From positions 1-64,000 of the forward strand of contig NW_020312063.1 in NCBI RefSeq assembly GCF_002999335.1: a DNA stretch of 64,000 nucleotides, read 5' to 3'. The notes beneath the pieces were generated by a model. The model saw only the letters and a program-made list of their open reading frames with translations, did not search any database and was not told the DNA's origin. A program made the translations under genes and the position numbers. Position 1 is the first letter of the stretch. Each line of letters opens with the position of its first letter. This DNA comes from Cyclospora cayetanensis. Taxonomy: Eukaryota > Apicomplexa > Conoidasida > Eucoccidiorida > Eimeriidae. Below are positions 43,926-55,460 of this stretch, one piece after another.

Positions 43926-46900
43926 ATGCAGCCTTGCGGATCTGTGCTGTGCAGCCCTCCTGCTCCCCTCCTGGGCATAAGGCTGCAGCTGCATGCGACT
44001 GCTCCTTGCGTTTTCGTCTTAGCGGCACTCACCTTTTCGAGAAGCAGCGAGTCTTCCTGCAAGGCTTGAGCCTTTTCCGTCTGCTGCTGCAGCTGCACCC
44101 GCAGTTCATCGCAGCCGCGTCGCAGCAATTCTAGCTGCACAGACTGCAGCAAGCAGCGTCGCAAAATGTCGCAAAGGAGAGCGCGCGAAGAATGCTGGGA
44201 GGCAGCGCGAAGGCACGAGGGGCCTCCCCGCAGCAGCAGCAGCAGACACATCGCGCGAAAGAACAGTGGCGTGCGGAGCGTTGACGGCGCAAGGCAGAAA
44301 AAATCGCAAGACACAAAAACAACAGGAAGCCACACGTGGCAAAAGGGATAAAAGCCTCTGTCCCCCCCCCCTTCCCCCCCGCTCTTTCCCCTCTGCATCT
44401 TCTCCTTCACCATCGGCAGCCAGAAAGCACCTTATCGTTCGCATGCAAACGCGCTTCCAAATCAAGAATTTGCTGCCGGAGATCCTCAGCCTCGACTTCG
44501 CGAGCACCCAGAACTCGCTGTAGCTGCAGCAGCTGCATGCAGCCGTTTGAAGGCAGCCACAGCAGCAAACAAAACAGCACGGGATGAGGGAGAGCTGGGG
44601 GAAGAGGTGCAAGACAACCGTCGAGTCTCGCGTCCGACCACTTTCCCCTAAAACAGCCTTCTCGCAGCTTTAAATGCCTTCGAAAATCGCGCGTGCTTAC
44701 CATCTCCTGCTTCCTCTCTATTTCCGCCTCCGCCTGGCGAATCTGCTGCTGCAGCTTTTCCTCGCTCTTGCTGTACGCTGCGCTGCGTTGCGCAGCCTCC
44801 GCACGCTGCAGACGGCAGCGATCGCAGCCAGAGAGGCTCACAAGGCACCCACACAAATGCGAGTGAAGAGCAACACTCACCTGCCGCTTCTGTGCAGCCT
44901 TTGTCGATAGATGAAGCGCTCTGTAGAAGCGCTGGCAGCCTCTTCTCCCCCCTCAAATGCGAGACTGACACTACGTACAGCAGCGAGCCGTCCCCTAGTT
45001 GTAGGACTGCTAGGAGTATCATTCGAATAAGCAGGGGTAGTAATACGAGTCAGAACGAGCAGCCAGCAAATAGACACACCGCAGCCGCTGCAGCCTCAGC
45101 GCTAAGTTCCTTAAGTCGTTGAATCTCCTGCTGCAGGCTCTCCACTCTACAGCACACAACCACACACACACACACATGCACACATGCATGCATGCTTGCA
45201 TACACGCATGCATGCACCTACATGCATACATACATACTTGTATGCATGAACATGCATACATGCATGCATACATACATACGTGTATGCATGAACATGCATA
45301 CATACACACACACATACATACTTGTATGCATGAACATGCACCTACATACACACATACATACATAGATACATGCACCTTCATACATACATTCTTTCTTGTA
45401 TATGCATGAACATGCATACATACATACATACATACATAGATACACGCACCTACATACATACATACATGCATGCATGCATGAACATTTTCGAAATTTCATA
45501 AGTGGAGAACTGGAGGCTATGCAGCGAAAGTTTAAATGCGTGACAGGGGAGATAAGAGCTTCCCGAGGCACATGCACATACACCCCACAATACACTCCTC
45601 AATACACTTCACACTACACCCCACACTACACCCCACGATACACCCCACACTACACCCCACGATACACCCCACAATACACTCCACAATACACTTCACAATA
45701 CACTTCACACTACACTTCACACTACACCCCACACTACACCCCACGATACACTCCACACTACACCCCACACTACACTCCACACTACACCCCACGATACACC
45801 CCACACTACACCCCACACTACACTCCACACTACACCCCACACTACACCCCACACTACACCCAAACTTTGACAGGACGTTATGACGGGAACCAACCGCGCA
45901 GCTGCAGCTCGATCTGCCTCCGCAGCCCTTTGTGTGGCTGTCTGCAATTCGAATGCAACTGCATGCTGCTGCAAGCGGTGCTGCTGCTGCTGATATTGCT
46001 GCTGCTGCTGCTGCGCGCGCGCCTCGCAGATCTCCCTATCCTTGGCAGCCATGGCCTCTTCCATCTGCACCTCGCCGCAGCACAGTCGAACTGAGCGCTT
46101 AAAGAGCATGCCTCTCCCCTCCGACAGCTAATAGTGCTGCTGCTTCTGCCGCTGCTGCCGCGCAGCAGCTAGACAGACAGACAGCTCGGCAGCAAGCACG
46201 AGATCGCCGAGTGTGTTGATTCCAGAAGAAACCCCACCCCCAGAGGCGTGTTCACTACCTCCCTGCCGCATTCCACGCAAAAAAAAGCAGTCCCTCCCCA
46301 CTCGCCTCATTCTGACGCACTGTTGTTAGTCGCGCCTTGAGCACATCCGCTGCATGTCTCAGCTGCTGAACCTCGGCAACGGCTAACGCCGTGCGACTCT
46401 CAGCGTCTCTCCGCTTCTGCTCTGCAGACAGGAGAACCCCGCCTTCCAGCCGTTGTCGCCAGAGACGTTCTTCTTCCAGCTCCTTCCTGCAGCAGCAGCA
46501 GCAGCGCAGAGGTGGGGGGAGCAACAGAGGAGGCAAAGCGGCACTCACGAAGAAGTTGCGAGGCAGAAAGAAGGGTAAGAAAAGAGGGGGTTTAAGCCTC
46601 GCAAAAGACGCGGCACTGGCAGCTGAGACATGCAGGAAGCCAGAAACGCAGAAAAATTCTCGAAAAAAAAACAACGACCCCACACAGTGCTGCCCTTCCC
46701 ACTCTCGCAGCAAAGCCGTACTGCAAGGCGAAGATTGTCTCCTCCTTCATGGAAAGCTCCCCCTTCAGCGTCTGCACGGCGTGGTCTTTCCTTTCCACGT
46801 CAAACTCTCGACCAGCCTGCAGCAGAAAAACAACCCACAGCCACATGCACGCTGTCTACAACCACTTGCGCCACAGATAAAGCGAACGGAGCTGCCGTCG

Positions 46901-49288
46901 ATACCCCCCATCCGCCTAGGATGCATGCAACGCAGAATATTAGCGCTTTGAGAGAGAGAGAAAGGAAAGAGAGAGAGAGAGAAAGAACGAGACAGAGAAA
47001 GAGAGAGAAAGAACGAGACAGAGAAAGAGAGACAGAAAGAGAGAGAGAAAAAGGAAGAATGCTTTTTTCCGGGGGAAAGGCTAGAGAGGCAAAGGCAGAG
47101 GAGAGGAGAAGGCAGAAGAGAGAGAAAGGCTAAGAAGGGGGGAAAGAAGGAAAGGCTATGCCACGCGGCTTGATGCAGTCCGACTGACAAGTGCGCGCTG
47201 GTAATCCAGCAGCTGCGTGTCGAGTTGGCGTAGACGAGCTTCCATCTCATGCGACCTGCAGCAGCGAAACAAAAGCAGCAGAAGTTGCAAAAGCAGTAGA
47301 AGCACAAGCAGTAGCAGCAAAAGCAGTAGCGGCACAAGCAGTAAGAGCAGTAACAGTAGCAGCAGCAAAAGCAGTAGCAGCACAAGCAGTAAAAGCAGTA
47401 GCGGCACAAGCAGTAAGAGCAGTAACAGTAGCAGCAGCAAAAGCAGTAGCAGCACAAGCAATAAAAGCAGTAGCAGCAAAAGCACTAGCAGCACAAGCAG
47501 CAAAAGCAGTAGCAGCAAATGCAGCCGCACAAGCAGCAAAAGCAGTTGCAGCAAAAGCAGCAGCATCAAAAGCGATTTTTGAAGCAGGTGCATGAGTAGC
47601 GACAATTGCATGCAGCAAGAAGAGCATCCCACGGAAAAACGGAGAAAGGGCCTACCTCGCTGCTTCCGACGGTGATACAAGGGCAGACTGATTCGCGAGC
47701 TGAATCTGTTGCTGCTGCAAAGCGTCCAGCTGCTTCCTAAGTGTGTCTGCAGAAGCTTCAGCGGCAGCAGCCGCAGCGACTGCCGAAGAGAGACGTTTTT
47801 CTGCAGCGACAAGAGAATTGAGGGCAGTAGCAGCCTGAGCTTCCTTTCTCCTGCGGCACAAGCCAAGGCAGCAAAATGCATCAAAATGCATCAAAAGAAG
47901 GTTCCTGCGAAGCGCAAGAAAAGCCTGTGCAAGTCAGAAGTCACGCTACACCTGCACAAACACCATGCAGAAGGCAGCGAAGGAGGAGATGGTCGAGCTG
48001 AACTGCTTTCCTAAGGACTAACGGCCAGTGCTGCGTACAGCGCAAGCTCCCTCAGCGACTGCAGCTGCGACTGCTGCACCGTCAGCAAACGCTGAAGGCG
48101 CGCTATCTCCTGCAGCAATCAGCATACCCAACAAGCGAAAGAAAACCCTCCGCCTGTGAGGCTAGCTATCTAGCTAGCTAGATAGCTAGCTAGCTAGCTA
48201 GACAGATAGCTATCGGCGGCTGCATGACTAGCTGGATAGATGGACAGCTAGCTGGCTGCTTGGAAAGCGGCTGCTGAGCTGCAGCAATTCAGCTGGCTTA
48301 GGAGCCGCATCATCGAGGAAAATGCATGCAGGAAACATGAGGCTGCGAAAACAACAGCAACAGCAATCCTGCCGCAACAGCAATTCCGCTGCACGTACTT
48401 CGTCTTGTTGCGCTGCTTGCCGTTGCTGCTGCTGCGTGGAGGCAAACCGACTTTCCGCTGCCTGTGAAGATGCAAGGGCAGCCGCAATAGCGCCGTCGCA
48501 CGCGTGTGCTGCTCCTGCTGTGTTCTCGGGTGTACAGACAGCTGCAGCAGCTAGCGGCTCGGAGCCGCTAGGCATTGCACCAGCAGCAGCAGCAGCAGCA
48601 TATCCAGGAAAACAGTCTTGGGGAATTTGAGTCGCCGTTGTTGCCGGTGCAAGAGCAAAAGCGACACTTTCCAAGCGCGATGTGAGAGGGCTGTAACTGC
48701 CTGTCTTAGTCATCGACGCTGGTGTTGCCTCTGGAGATAATGATACTGCTGCTGCTGCTCTATCTGCTGCTGCTGCTTTATCTGCTGCTGCTGCTCTATC
48801 TGCTGCTGCTGCTGCTCTATCCACGACACTTTTCGAGGAGGAGGCAGTGGCGTTCGAGATGGGTGCTGCCGACGCTGGTGTGGGAAGAAGAAGAGGCTGC
48901 TCTCCATTATTGCCTGCGTTCAGTAAAGTGCTAACGGCATCTTCACGCGATCCCTTTCCTCCTTCTCCTGTTGCTGTTGTTTCTTCTGCTGCTTCTGCTG
49001 CTTCCGCTGCTGTTTCTGTTTCTCCTCCTGCGCCTCCTGCTTGTGTTTCTGTTTCTCCTCCTGCGCCTCCTGCTTGTGTTTCTGTTTCTCCTCCCGCTGC
49101 ACGCTCAAGGGGAAGCAGCCTCACTGCCTCTGCCACCTCTGTAAGCGCGGCAGTTGCCGTATGAGGTGTTGCTGCGGGTGGGGTTGCTGCTGGAAGTTCG
49201 AATAAAGGAACGGGGAGTCGCTTTGGCGAAGCCTCTGGCCAAAGACTGCCGGTGTCATTGCCATCATCGGGAGATGCGCAGAATGTTG

Positions 49289-49323
<35 letters not shown>

Positions 49324-50249
49324 TCTGCGGGAGGCAGCGGGAGGGTGTCTCGCGACAAGTTGAAGGGGGGAAGTTTCCAGCGGGAAGCTCCAGAACCGTC
49401 CACAGGGGATAAATCAAAATACATGGGAGGCTGTGAAAGGGCAGATGCTGCAGCCGCTGATGAGGGCACTGACTTTTCGACGCATGCAGAAGAAGCTGCT
49501 GCGTTTTCTCCATCGTGTGTCTCCTCGCTGTTGTAGCAAGAAGAGGGAAGCACTGGCATCCCACTCCCCTGCACGGAGGAGACATTGCAGCCTCCATTCA
49601 GCGGCATTGTGGAGTGCAGTCTGAGTACGACACCTCCCACTGCTGCTGCTGGTAATGCCAACGCTGCTGCTTCTATCGCACGATTCAGAAAGAGGGAGTC
49701 GCTACACCAGTCCTTGCGCCTTCTGTGGGTTTTTCTGCTTCTGCTGAGCTAACGACTCTCCGCTGTTTCTTGCTCTAAAAAGGGAGGCTGCTGTTACTTT
49801 GCGGAGAGGCTTCAGGGGGAGTTTCCTACTTTAAAGCCTTCGGGGGAGCCGCCAACTGCGGTTGTTGAAGCGCTGCGTCAATGCTGCTGCAGCAGCAGCA
49901 GTTGCTCCCTCTGCTCGCAGCAGCAGCAGGTGCAGTTGCAGGTGCAGTTGCTCCCTCTGCTCGCAGCAGCAGCAGCAGTTGCTGCTCACATGCCCGTTTC
50001 GCAGCTGCGCTGCCGCTTAGGCGGCTGCCTCAGCCGATGCTGCAGGGGAAGGAGGGAGGAGGGGAGGGCCTTCTTTTTAGAACGCCAACGAGAGCACTTG
50101 TATTCAGCAGCAAATGACGGCATGCAGTTACGGGCAGGGGTGGGAAAAGGATGCGGCGTCCTCTGCTGCAGATCTGATCTGTGGTGTTTCAGCTTGCAGT
50201 TCGGGGTGGAATATTCAGCGCTGCGAGAATTCAAAGACTGAAACGACAT
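42736..50249 (-). CDS. Large multi-exon coiled-coil protein
   Basis: A long series of minus-strand exons shares one character: heptad-rich, Glu/Gln/Leu/Ala segments separated by introns. The putative first exon is near 50249 (MSFQSLNSRSAEYSTPNC). A big Ala/Ser-rich exon runs from about 49690 to 48300, with three GGETETQAGGA repeats. Coiled-coil exons then include segments near 47.85 (ALNSLVAAEKRLSSAVAA), 47.2 (HEMEARLRQLDTQLLDYQRA), 46.8 (KDHAVQTLKGELSMKEETIF), 46.45, 46.05, 44.75 (SEEKLQQQIRQAEAEIERKQ), 44.5 (VEAEDLRQQILDLEARLHAN) and 44.1 (QLELLRRGCDELRVQLQQQ). A Gln-rich exon covers 43.86-43.35. An exon at 43112 to about 42977 contains VVQRYNRRLGG and NFYLYGIKRVELRLVNSKL. A last short segment ends LSLQA-stop near 42736. 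Likely cytoskeletal or centrosomal. Exact exon ends are not resolved, and two adjacent genes cannot be excluded. Confidence 0.6.
43140..43206 (+). repeat. CA dinucleotide repeat
   Basis: acacac with cattcaca interruptions in an intron of the coiled-coil gene. Confidence 0.9.
45155..45482 (+). repeat. CATACATGCATG repeat
   Basis: Tetranucleotide-based repeat of catacatgcatgcatacata units with a longer period (gtatgcatgaacatgcatac) in an intron of the coiled-coil gene. Confidence 0.9.
45578..45862 (+). repeat. ACACCCCACACTACACTCC minisatellite
   Basis: Ten-base and twenty-base units (accccacactacactccaca) repeated about 28 times in an intron of the coiled-coil gene. It is purine-poor on the plus strand. 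Confidence 0.95.
46950..47060 (+). repeat. GAGAGAAAGA purine repeat
   Basis: gagagagaaagaacgagaca repeat in an intron of the coiled-coil gene. Confidence 0.9.
47265..47582 (+). repeat. AGCAGCAAAAGCAGTAGCAG minisatellite
   Basis: Multiple-of-three units of agcacaagcagtaaaagcag repeat about 20 times in an intron of the coiled-coil gene. Every plus-strand frame is open as Ser/Lys or Ala/Val runs. Confidence 0.9.
48160..48206 (+). repeat. GCTAGCTA palindromic tract
   Basis: Repeated gctagctatctagctagcta, self-complementary, between the coiled-coil exons and the large Ala/Ser-rich exon. It resembles the GCTAGC tract at 8069-8112. Confidence 0.85.
49012..49094 (-). repeat. 33-base in-frame coding repeat
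   Basis: Two and a half copies of a 33-base unit (core tctcctcctgcgcctcctgc on the plus strand) encode GGETETQAGGA repeats in the large exon of the coiled-coil gene. Confidence 0.9.
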
Positions 50250-51299
50250 TCATGCCGAGGTGAGGCGTTCGTAGAGCTATCTTCCGCTGCCGTCTTGCCG
50301 CCTTGCAGCACCGTGCAGCATCGCGCTGCAGCACTGGCTGTCCCCTAGGGTGAAACGCATCAAAGAGAAGCGATATATATATATATGCCTTTGCGTGGAG
50401 CATTCATGCTTTGGAATGCTGCCTGGCGGTTCTAGACGAGAGGACAAGACTGCGCCTGTCAAGGGAGGCAGTGTTGCTCGCGTCGGCTGCCTGGCACGAG
50501 GGGGGCCCCCCTCGCGAACTTGGGGGCAGGGGGCCCCCCGCCCCCCGCTGCGGTGTCTGCTCATCGTGCGCAGCATTATATGGACTCCAATTTGGAATTT
50601 GGAGACTCTAATGGAGGATTGTTACGCGTGCGGAGCGAAGAAAAGGCACTGTGCGCCTTTTCACGACCTACGCTCGTCTGGAGCGACCCCGAAATCCGCC
50701 ACCAAAAAACACGTTCAAAAACAGAATACCGCATCCTCTGGCGATGCCTGCCTCCTGCGCTATGCCGCGCGCCATTTGCTGGCTCTCCAGCTCTCAACCT
50801 CGAAGCCCTCTCTCGCTGACGCCTCTGGGGGTTGCCTGCCCCTGCCTGCCCCTGCTCGTGGTTGTTTAGTAATGCTGATGGGCTCTTCAGCCAAGTCTAA
50901 GACAACTGCACAAGCAGCCAAGCTGCGTAGCTGTGGCTTTCTCTGGCGAAATTGCATGAAGTGGCTCTAGAAAGACCCCCCTCCCCCGCCTGTCAATAGG
51001 ACCGACGGGTAGATCCTTTTGATTTGTCATTATCTAGTGCTTCTGCATGCAGCCAGCCTAAGTCCGAACCAGTCTCTAGAGCGCCCGCCTCTCTTCGCTA
51101 TTTCAGACTGTGTGTGGTGGACTTGGGGCTGGTTGATCCTGCTGCAAAAAGCGCTCTTCTTTTTCCACATCTGGAGGGGGCTAAGCACCACTTTGGCGGC
51201 TCCTACTATTCTCTTCATACTTGACTAAGAACTGCTTGGAATTCGAAGAATTGGTTCGTCCGCTCACAAATCTTGCGCACCGCGGAGTACTGATGGCGC
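50250..51299. other. Intergenic region
   Basis: Contains a G/C palindromic block (50498-50545) and a 206-codon plus-strand frame (50350-50970) whose middle is generated by that block; I see no family motif in it. The promoter of the coiled-coil gene should lie near 50250-50400. Confidence 0.4.
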
Positions 51300-51717
51300 G
51301 ATACTAAAAGACGTCACGCTTCGTGAATTTGTGCACTTGATGCTACAGGCAACTTGCTGTGAACGCTCGGAATGCATTGAGGACGCAGCTACGTGCGTCG
51401 TATTTCTTCTTCTCCCCTTCTATCGGGAAATCTGAGTGGCGGGGGCGCCGGATGGACAGAACTGCTGAAAAGTACGCAAGAGCTCTACAAAGTTTGCATC
51501 GCGTGTGGAGTCACATATCATCCTACGGTGGCCTTAAATGTAGTATCAAAGTTGGTGGCACCGTTGGATGGAGCAGTCTCGCGCTTATCCAATGGCTGTA
51601 GATGGAGTGAAGCGCATCAGGCTTCCGTACAAGAGTTGGCTGCCGTCAATCACGTCAGTTCGTAGTCCAGTAACCTGATTTTCTTCCACAATAGACGGGG
51701 AGAAACACTCTCCGGCT

Positions 51718-51924
51718 GTGAAAGTAGTCGGTGCCACAATGCATGCTGAGGCGGTAGAGGCTCACTTGCAAGCTGAGGTAAACGTAGAGGGTCCACAGCT
51801 GGCAGGGCATACTTTGTCAGTCGATAAAATGCTTATGGATGCGCAGATGAGATTATGCCTATGCCGACCTGAAAAGTATGACGGCCGTGAAGATGGGCAC
51901 GTAGTCGAAAATTTCTTCCACTAG
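51718..51924 (+). pseudogene. Gag fragment
   Basis: A 68-codon open piece ending PEKYDGREDGHVVENFFH. The P-x-x-Y/F-D-G-x-x-x...V-x-x-F pattern is the usual start of the gag capsid-type domain in Ty3/gypsy elements. It is followed at once by a stop. Confidence 0.6.
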
Positions 51925-52401
51925 CCATTTAGAGATGTGCCTTGCTTTGTAGCCCTTATAGCATCGGCTTCTTCCAAGCCCAGCTCCACTGCACGCTTTG
52001 GGATAGTTGAGAAAGCTGAAGCAGGAAAACCTATCCATAGACCGGAGTATCCAATAATATAAAGTTTTTGTCGCAATGCCACAACGCGTACGAACCACTC
52101 CATTATTAGTGGTTAGTCTCACTTGCGCACAAAGTTCTACTTCAAGCGGTCGTAGTCTGGGTGGCGGTGCAGCAATTAACAGCCAACCGGTGGGGCTTTC
52201 GCAACTGCTGCATTCCTTGAGGCTTCGAAGGCAGATGGGTGCAAGTTCTACGCATTCGGCAGATAAGGAAGAGCCAGGCCGGATATTATAAACCCAGCAT
52301 GGAGGGTCTGTGTCGACCGGCCTCACCTTACAGTCAAGGAAAACGAACGAGGAAAATCAGAGAAGACTCAAGCTCCTTTGTAGCCTTTGAGAGTCCCACA
52401 A

Positions 52402-52506
52402 CAAGGCATTTGCTTCTTCTGTGAGAAACTGGCTCATATAATTCGCAAGTGCAGCCACGTGCAAAAAGCCAAAGTACTGAAGCGATGGGACGAAGTCAGC
52501 GAATAA
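52402..52506 (+). pseudogene. Gag CCHC zinc knuckle
   Basis: CFFCEKLAHIIRKC at 52411-52452 is a perfect C-x2-C-x4-H-x4-C knuckle, followed by a short basic tail and a TAA at 52504. This is the nucleocapsid motif of retroelement gag. Confidence 0.85.
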
Positions 52507-52680
52507 ACACTGCTTGGCAAGCAAACAAGGCGCGTCAGGGGAGCAGAGAGCACCCTACGCAGGCTGCGGCACAATGAAGAAGCTACAGAAGTTAGAGCCA
52601 CAATTCATATTAATGAAGAAGAGGGGGCCCTACCAGGGTCCATTTGCGCTCGGTCACGAGTTCACTCTGATCGTCAAGGC

Positions 52681-52725
52681 TCCCTAGCCTTACTTGACAC
52701 TGCAATTTCAGATTTGTCGACTAGT
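52681..52725 (+). pseudogene. Aspartic protease fragment
   Basis: SLALLDTAISDLSTS corresponds to the LLDTG-A/S-x-x-x-F-I active-site block of Ty3/gypsy proteases. The catalytic Asp-Thr is present, but the following Gly is replaced by Ala. Confidence 0.65.
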
Positions 52726-53366
52726 GGAAGAATGTAAGGCTGGGCAGGGCACCAACACTACAAGGCGACTTTAGAGCGTATTCGAGCTGTAGGAGCATGA
52801 TCTGTGACTTCTATATTCGACCCGTACACCACGACGCAATCCTGGTTTGTCCTGGGTAGCCCAATAAAAGGCCAGCATGCAGCCACTGCTGCCCGCTAGC
52901 TGTGGAGGTTACTGGGCCAGGAAGCGACATGAAGGATAAACTCCTGGTATCCGCAACGACGCTCATTTTATCTGAGCAGGGTGGTGTCATTGCCTCGAGA
53001 AGATGAGGCAGAGGCTTCACGCGGGTGACTCAACACACCAGTAAGAGAAGATGCTTCTGAACATTTACCTCTTTTCGCGGGCTGTACAGTTGGTTTGTTG
53101 TTATGCCACTCAATCAGATGTTTACCGAGGAGCAGCAGGAAGGAATACACATCAAGAAGGATTTTATTTGTGCGAATGTGCTAACTCAAGGCGAGCTGCC
53201 AACCGATTAGCCATTTGCTGGGCGTCCAGCACGCTGTTTTGAGCTTGTTCTCGGATTAGCCATATGCTATTACCTGCCGGACGGGAAGCCCTCATAGCGG
53301 AAAGAAGCAACTGCGTGGCATGCGGATGACTTTCTGAAAACGGCAAACTACAGAAATCGACTAGCC

Positions 53367-53933
53367 TTTTGGGAATATCATAACCCGGTGTTAGCGACAA
53401 AATAGAGCGGAGAATAGCGTCTGTGCGTTGACTGTAATCCCCTAAACACGATTATTATATACAGAGGTCCTTCGTGCCGCACGTCAATGAATATTTTGAA
53501 GAACTACAATGACCAGTTGTCTCCTCAACGTTTTTGACTCCACAGACGATTTCTCCTAAACCCCTGTGTACCCGGATGACAGGCACGGAACGGCGTTCCA
53601 CACTCGCACGCTTAAAATCGAGTATTCCTGCATGCAGTCCAGAACTTGTCATGCCACAGCTGGACTGCCACGTCAAGCTAATTGAGAATTCAGCAAACTT
53701 ACCAAGGAGGGCTAGGTGGCCCTCTGCAAGAATCATGTCTTAGTACTCTGCCGAAACTCTTGAAGGCACCTTAGACAAGTACAGCGTTTGCTTCAGGTGT
53801 TGCGGAGCAAGCAGCGATAGCAAAGGCACGCAGATGTCCCTTTTTGAGAGCAGCAATTGCTCTCAAGCCGAATTTGTTTTGCCTGCAGGAATTAAGCCCG
53901 ATCTGGTAAAAATTGAAGCGGTCACAGCGTGGG
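53367..53933 (+). pseudogene. Reverse transcriptase remnant
   Basis: Three blocks are readable. At 53367-53456, WEYHNPVLATK, stop, SGE, stop, RLCVDCNPLN matches the W-x-x-PV-x-x-x-K-x-G-x-x-R-x-CVDYR-x-LN entry block. At about 53577-53680, GTAFHTRTLKIEY and NAPATFQ-like residues match the KTAFRTR-x-G-x-YE block. At 53886-53933, GIKPDLVKIEAVTAW is the end-of-palm block. The YxDD catalytic block was not found, so the gene is dead or partly deleted. Confidence 0.88.
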
Positions 53934-54225
53934 CTTCACGATCACGAACTCGAAAGGCCACTGCGGATTTCGATGCCAGTGTGATCGCCAACGCATTCTC
54001 ATGATACCCCAGCGACTTACTTATGTGCTGCGCAATCCCGCTGGTGTGTGGTCATGTCCACTGCTTGTCAAACGTAGGTGTTATGCTTTTGGCTTCCATT
54101 CATTCGCGACTACCGCCAACAAACAGAATAGCAAAAGGGTGAAGCACTGCCCCGGTCGGAGTGGCCTACTGCGTTCAAAGAAAATTTACACATTTGGCTT
54201 CACTTCGTAGTGATGCTTTGTGTAA

Positions 54226-54840
54226 GGCACACGATACTGTTCATTCTGGCCATGGCGGGACTCACTGCAGCAGGAAAGCTCGCACTGTCCATCTGGTGGC
54301 CTGAGAAGATGCGTCCCCCGTAAGAGCAGTATGCACTGTCATACCCAGATTGCCAGCAGCTAATGCGCTCGTTTCTCCTAAGCTTCGTATTTCGTGCTAA
54401 GCCTTTTGGTTCCTGAAAGGATTTGGACTGATCGAATTACTGGTTTTTACTGTTCGGGTTTTAGAGGTCTAGGCTCGAAATGATATCTAACGCGGTTGTC
54501 GACAGACTTCGCAAATTCACCCACTTTATCCCACACTTATGCCACTCGGCCGTGGCTTTTTGCATGTCGTTCCATTAGTCTTAGCTCATGCCCGGAAGCC
54601 TCAGCGATTTTCCTTAAGCATCATAACGAAGAAGGATCCAAAGTGCGTTGGTGCGTTCTGGCGTGCGTGCGTGACCCGCCTACGCACTGATCATAATATG
54701 ACAACTGCGCACCAACCGGAGGCAGATAGACAGGCAGAGTGCACCTGCCACACTCTTCTGCAGCAGTTGCGACTCTATGCTCACAAAACTTCAACTTGGC
54801 CGCAGTTTACTTTTCGTGCTGAGCATATAGAATTACAGTA
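54226..54840 (+). pseudogene. Integrase remnant
   Basis: AHDTVHSGHGG and VAWPEKM at 54226-54310 are the zinc-binding (HHCC) region. VVDRLRKFTHFIPH at 54495-54536 is the catalytic-core VVDRLTKxAHFIP motif. After a frameshift come KKDPKCVGAFW and TAHQPEADRQAEC (about 54620-54750), matching the SDRDPKFTS-x-FW and TAxHPQTDGQTER blocks, with the two catalytic-region acidic positions altered or in separate frames. Confidence 0.9.
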
Positions 54841-55107
54841 AACCAGACCATCCGTAGCTCTCCGATATTCTTCTTTTACACTGAGAAGCTCCTTGCCAAC
54901 CCTGCCCTGCACCTGGTGGTCCGACATCAGCAGCCCCTCCTAGCAGCGAAGGGAGTCAGAGAACAGCTAGCTAGTGCACGCCAATGTATGCACAGAGCTT
55001 GAAAGAGACCAGCACGTAAAATCTGGTAAGCGGCGGTCATATGTCTTGTTTCGAGCTTAAAGATTCGGCCCTGATAGATTATCAGGCTTTACAAGGTGAA
55101 GTCTCAG

Positions 55108-55445
55108 GTGACCAAAAGGCGCTTGGGGCCAGATGGATGGGACCCTTTGTCATCCTCTCACAAATCAATCCCCTTTTCTACTCTATCGAATAGCCAAAAA
55201 TCTGCAAGCTTCACGGAATGTCAGTCATGGCTTTTTTAAAAAGTGGTATGGCTCCCCGAATCACGCTCGGACCGTGCCGTGCTGACCCGTTCGGAGGCAC
55301 AGGATTGACTAGGAGCCGTAGAAATGCTGGAGTCTGAACTCCTGTGCGCAGAGAACAGGTTAAACGAGACTTTCTGGCAAAATGGGGCGGTAAGGGCCAA
55401 CCTCAGTGGCTGATGGAGGAAAAACTCCGAGTGTCATTGACAACG
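55108..55445 (+). pseudogene. Integrase C-terminal and chromodomain-like remnant
   Basis: LGARWMGPFVIL and NPLFYSI (55118-55190) match the conserved RWIGPF-x-V...NP-x-x-Y-x-L segment. Further on, VSHGFFKKWYGSP resembles the FHVSLLKxYxxxP segment, and DFLAKWGGKGQPQWLMEEKL (55370-55430) resembles the YLVKWKGY...TWEPEENL core of chromodomains. The last block is what places the element with chromoviruses. Confidence 0.7.
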
Positions 55446-55460
55446 AGAGACTTTGGGACT

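Larger units (their letters stand above)
51300..55460 (+). mobile_element. Degenerate Ty3/gypsy chromovirus-type LTR retrotransposon
   Basis: Gag, protease, reverse transcriptase, integrase and a chromodomain-like end appear in the canonical Ty3/gypsy order on one strand, spread over frames with many stops and frameshifts. The motifs are listed as separate entries. Most of RNase H is missing: the last reverse-transcriptase motif ends at 53933 and the integrase zinc-binding motif begins near 54226. I could not find long terminal repeats by eye, so the outer limits are approximate. Base composition differs from the neighbouring genes, with no CAG runs. It is not expected to encode any working protein. 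Confidence 0.88.

Noticed and set aside
50350..50970. 206-codon plus-strand frame
   Set aside because: Its centre is the G/C palindrome, it lacks motifs, and it begins in an AT repeat; evidence is insufficient for a gene.
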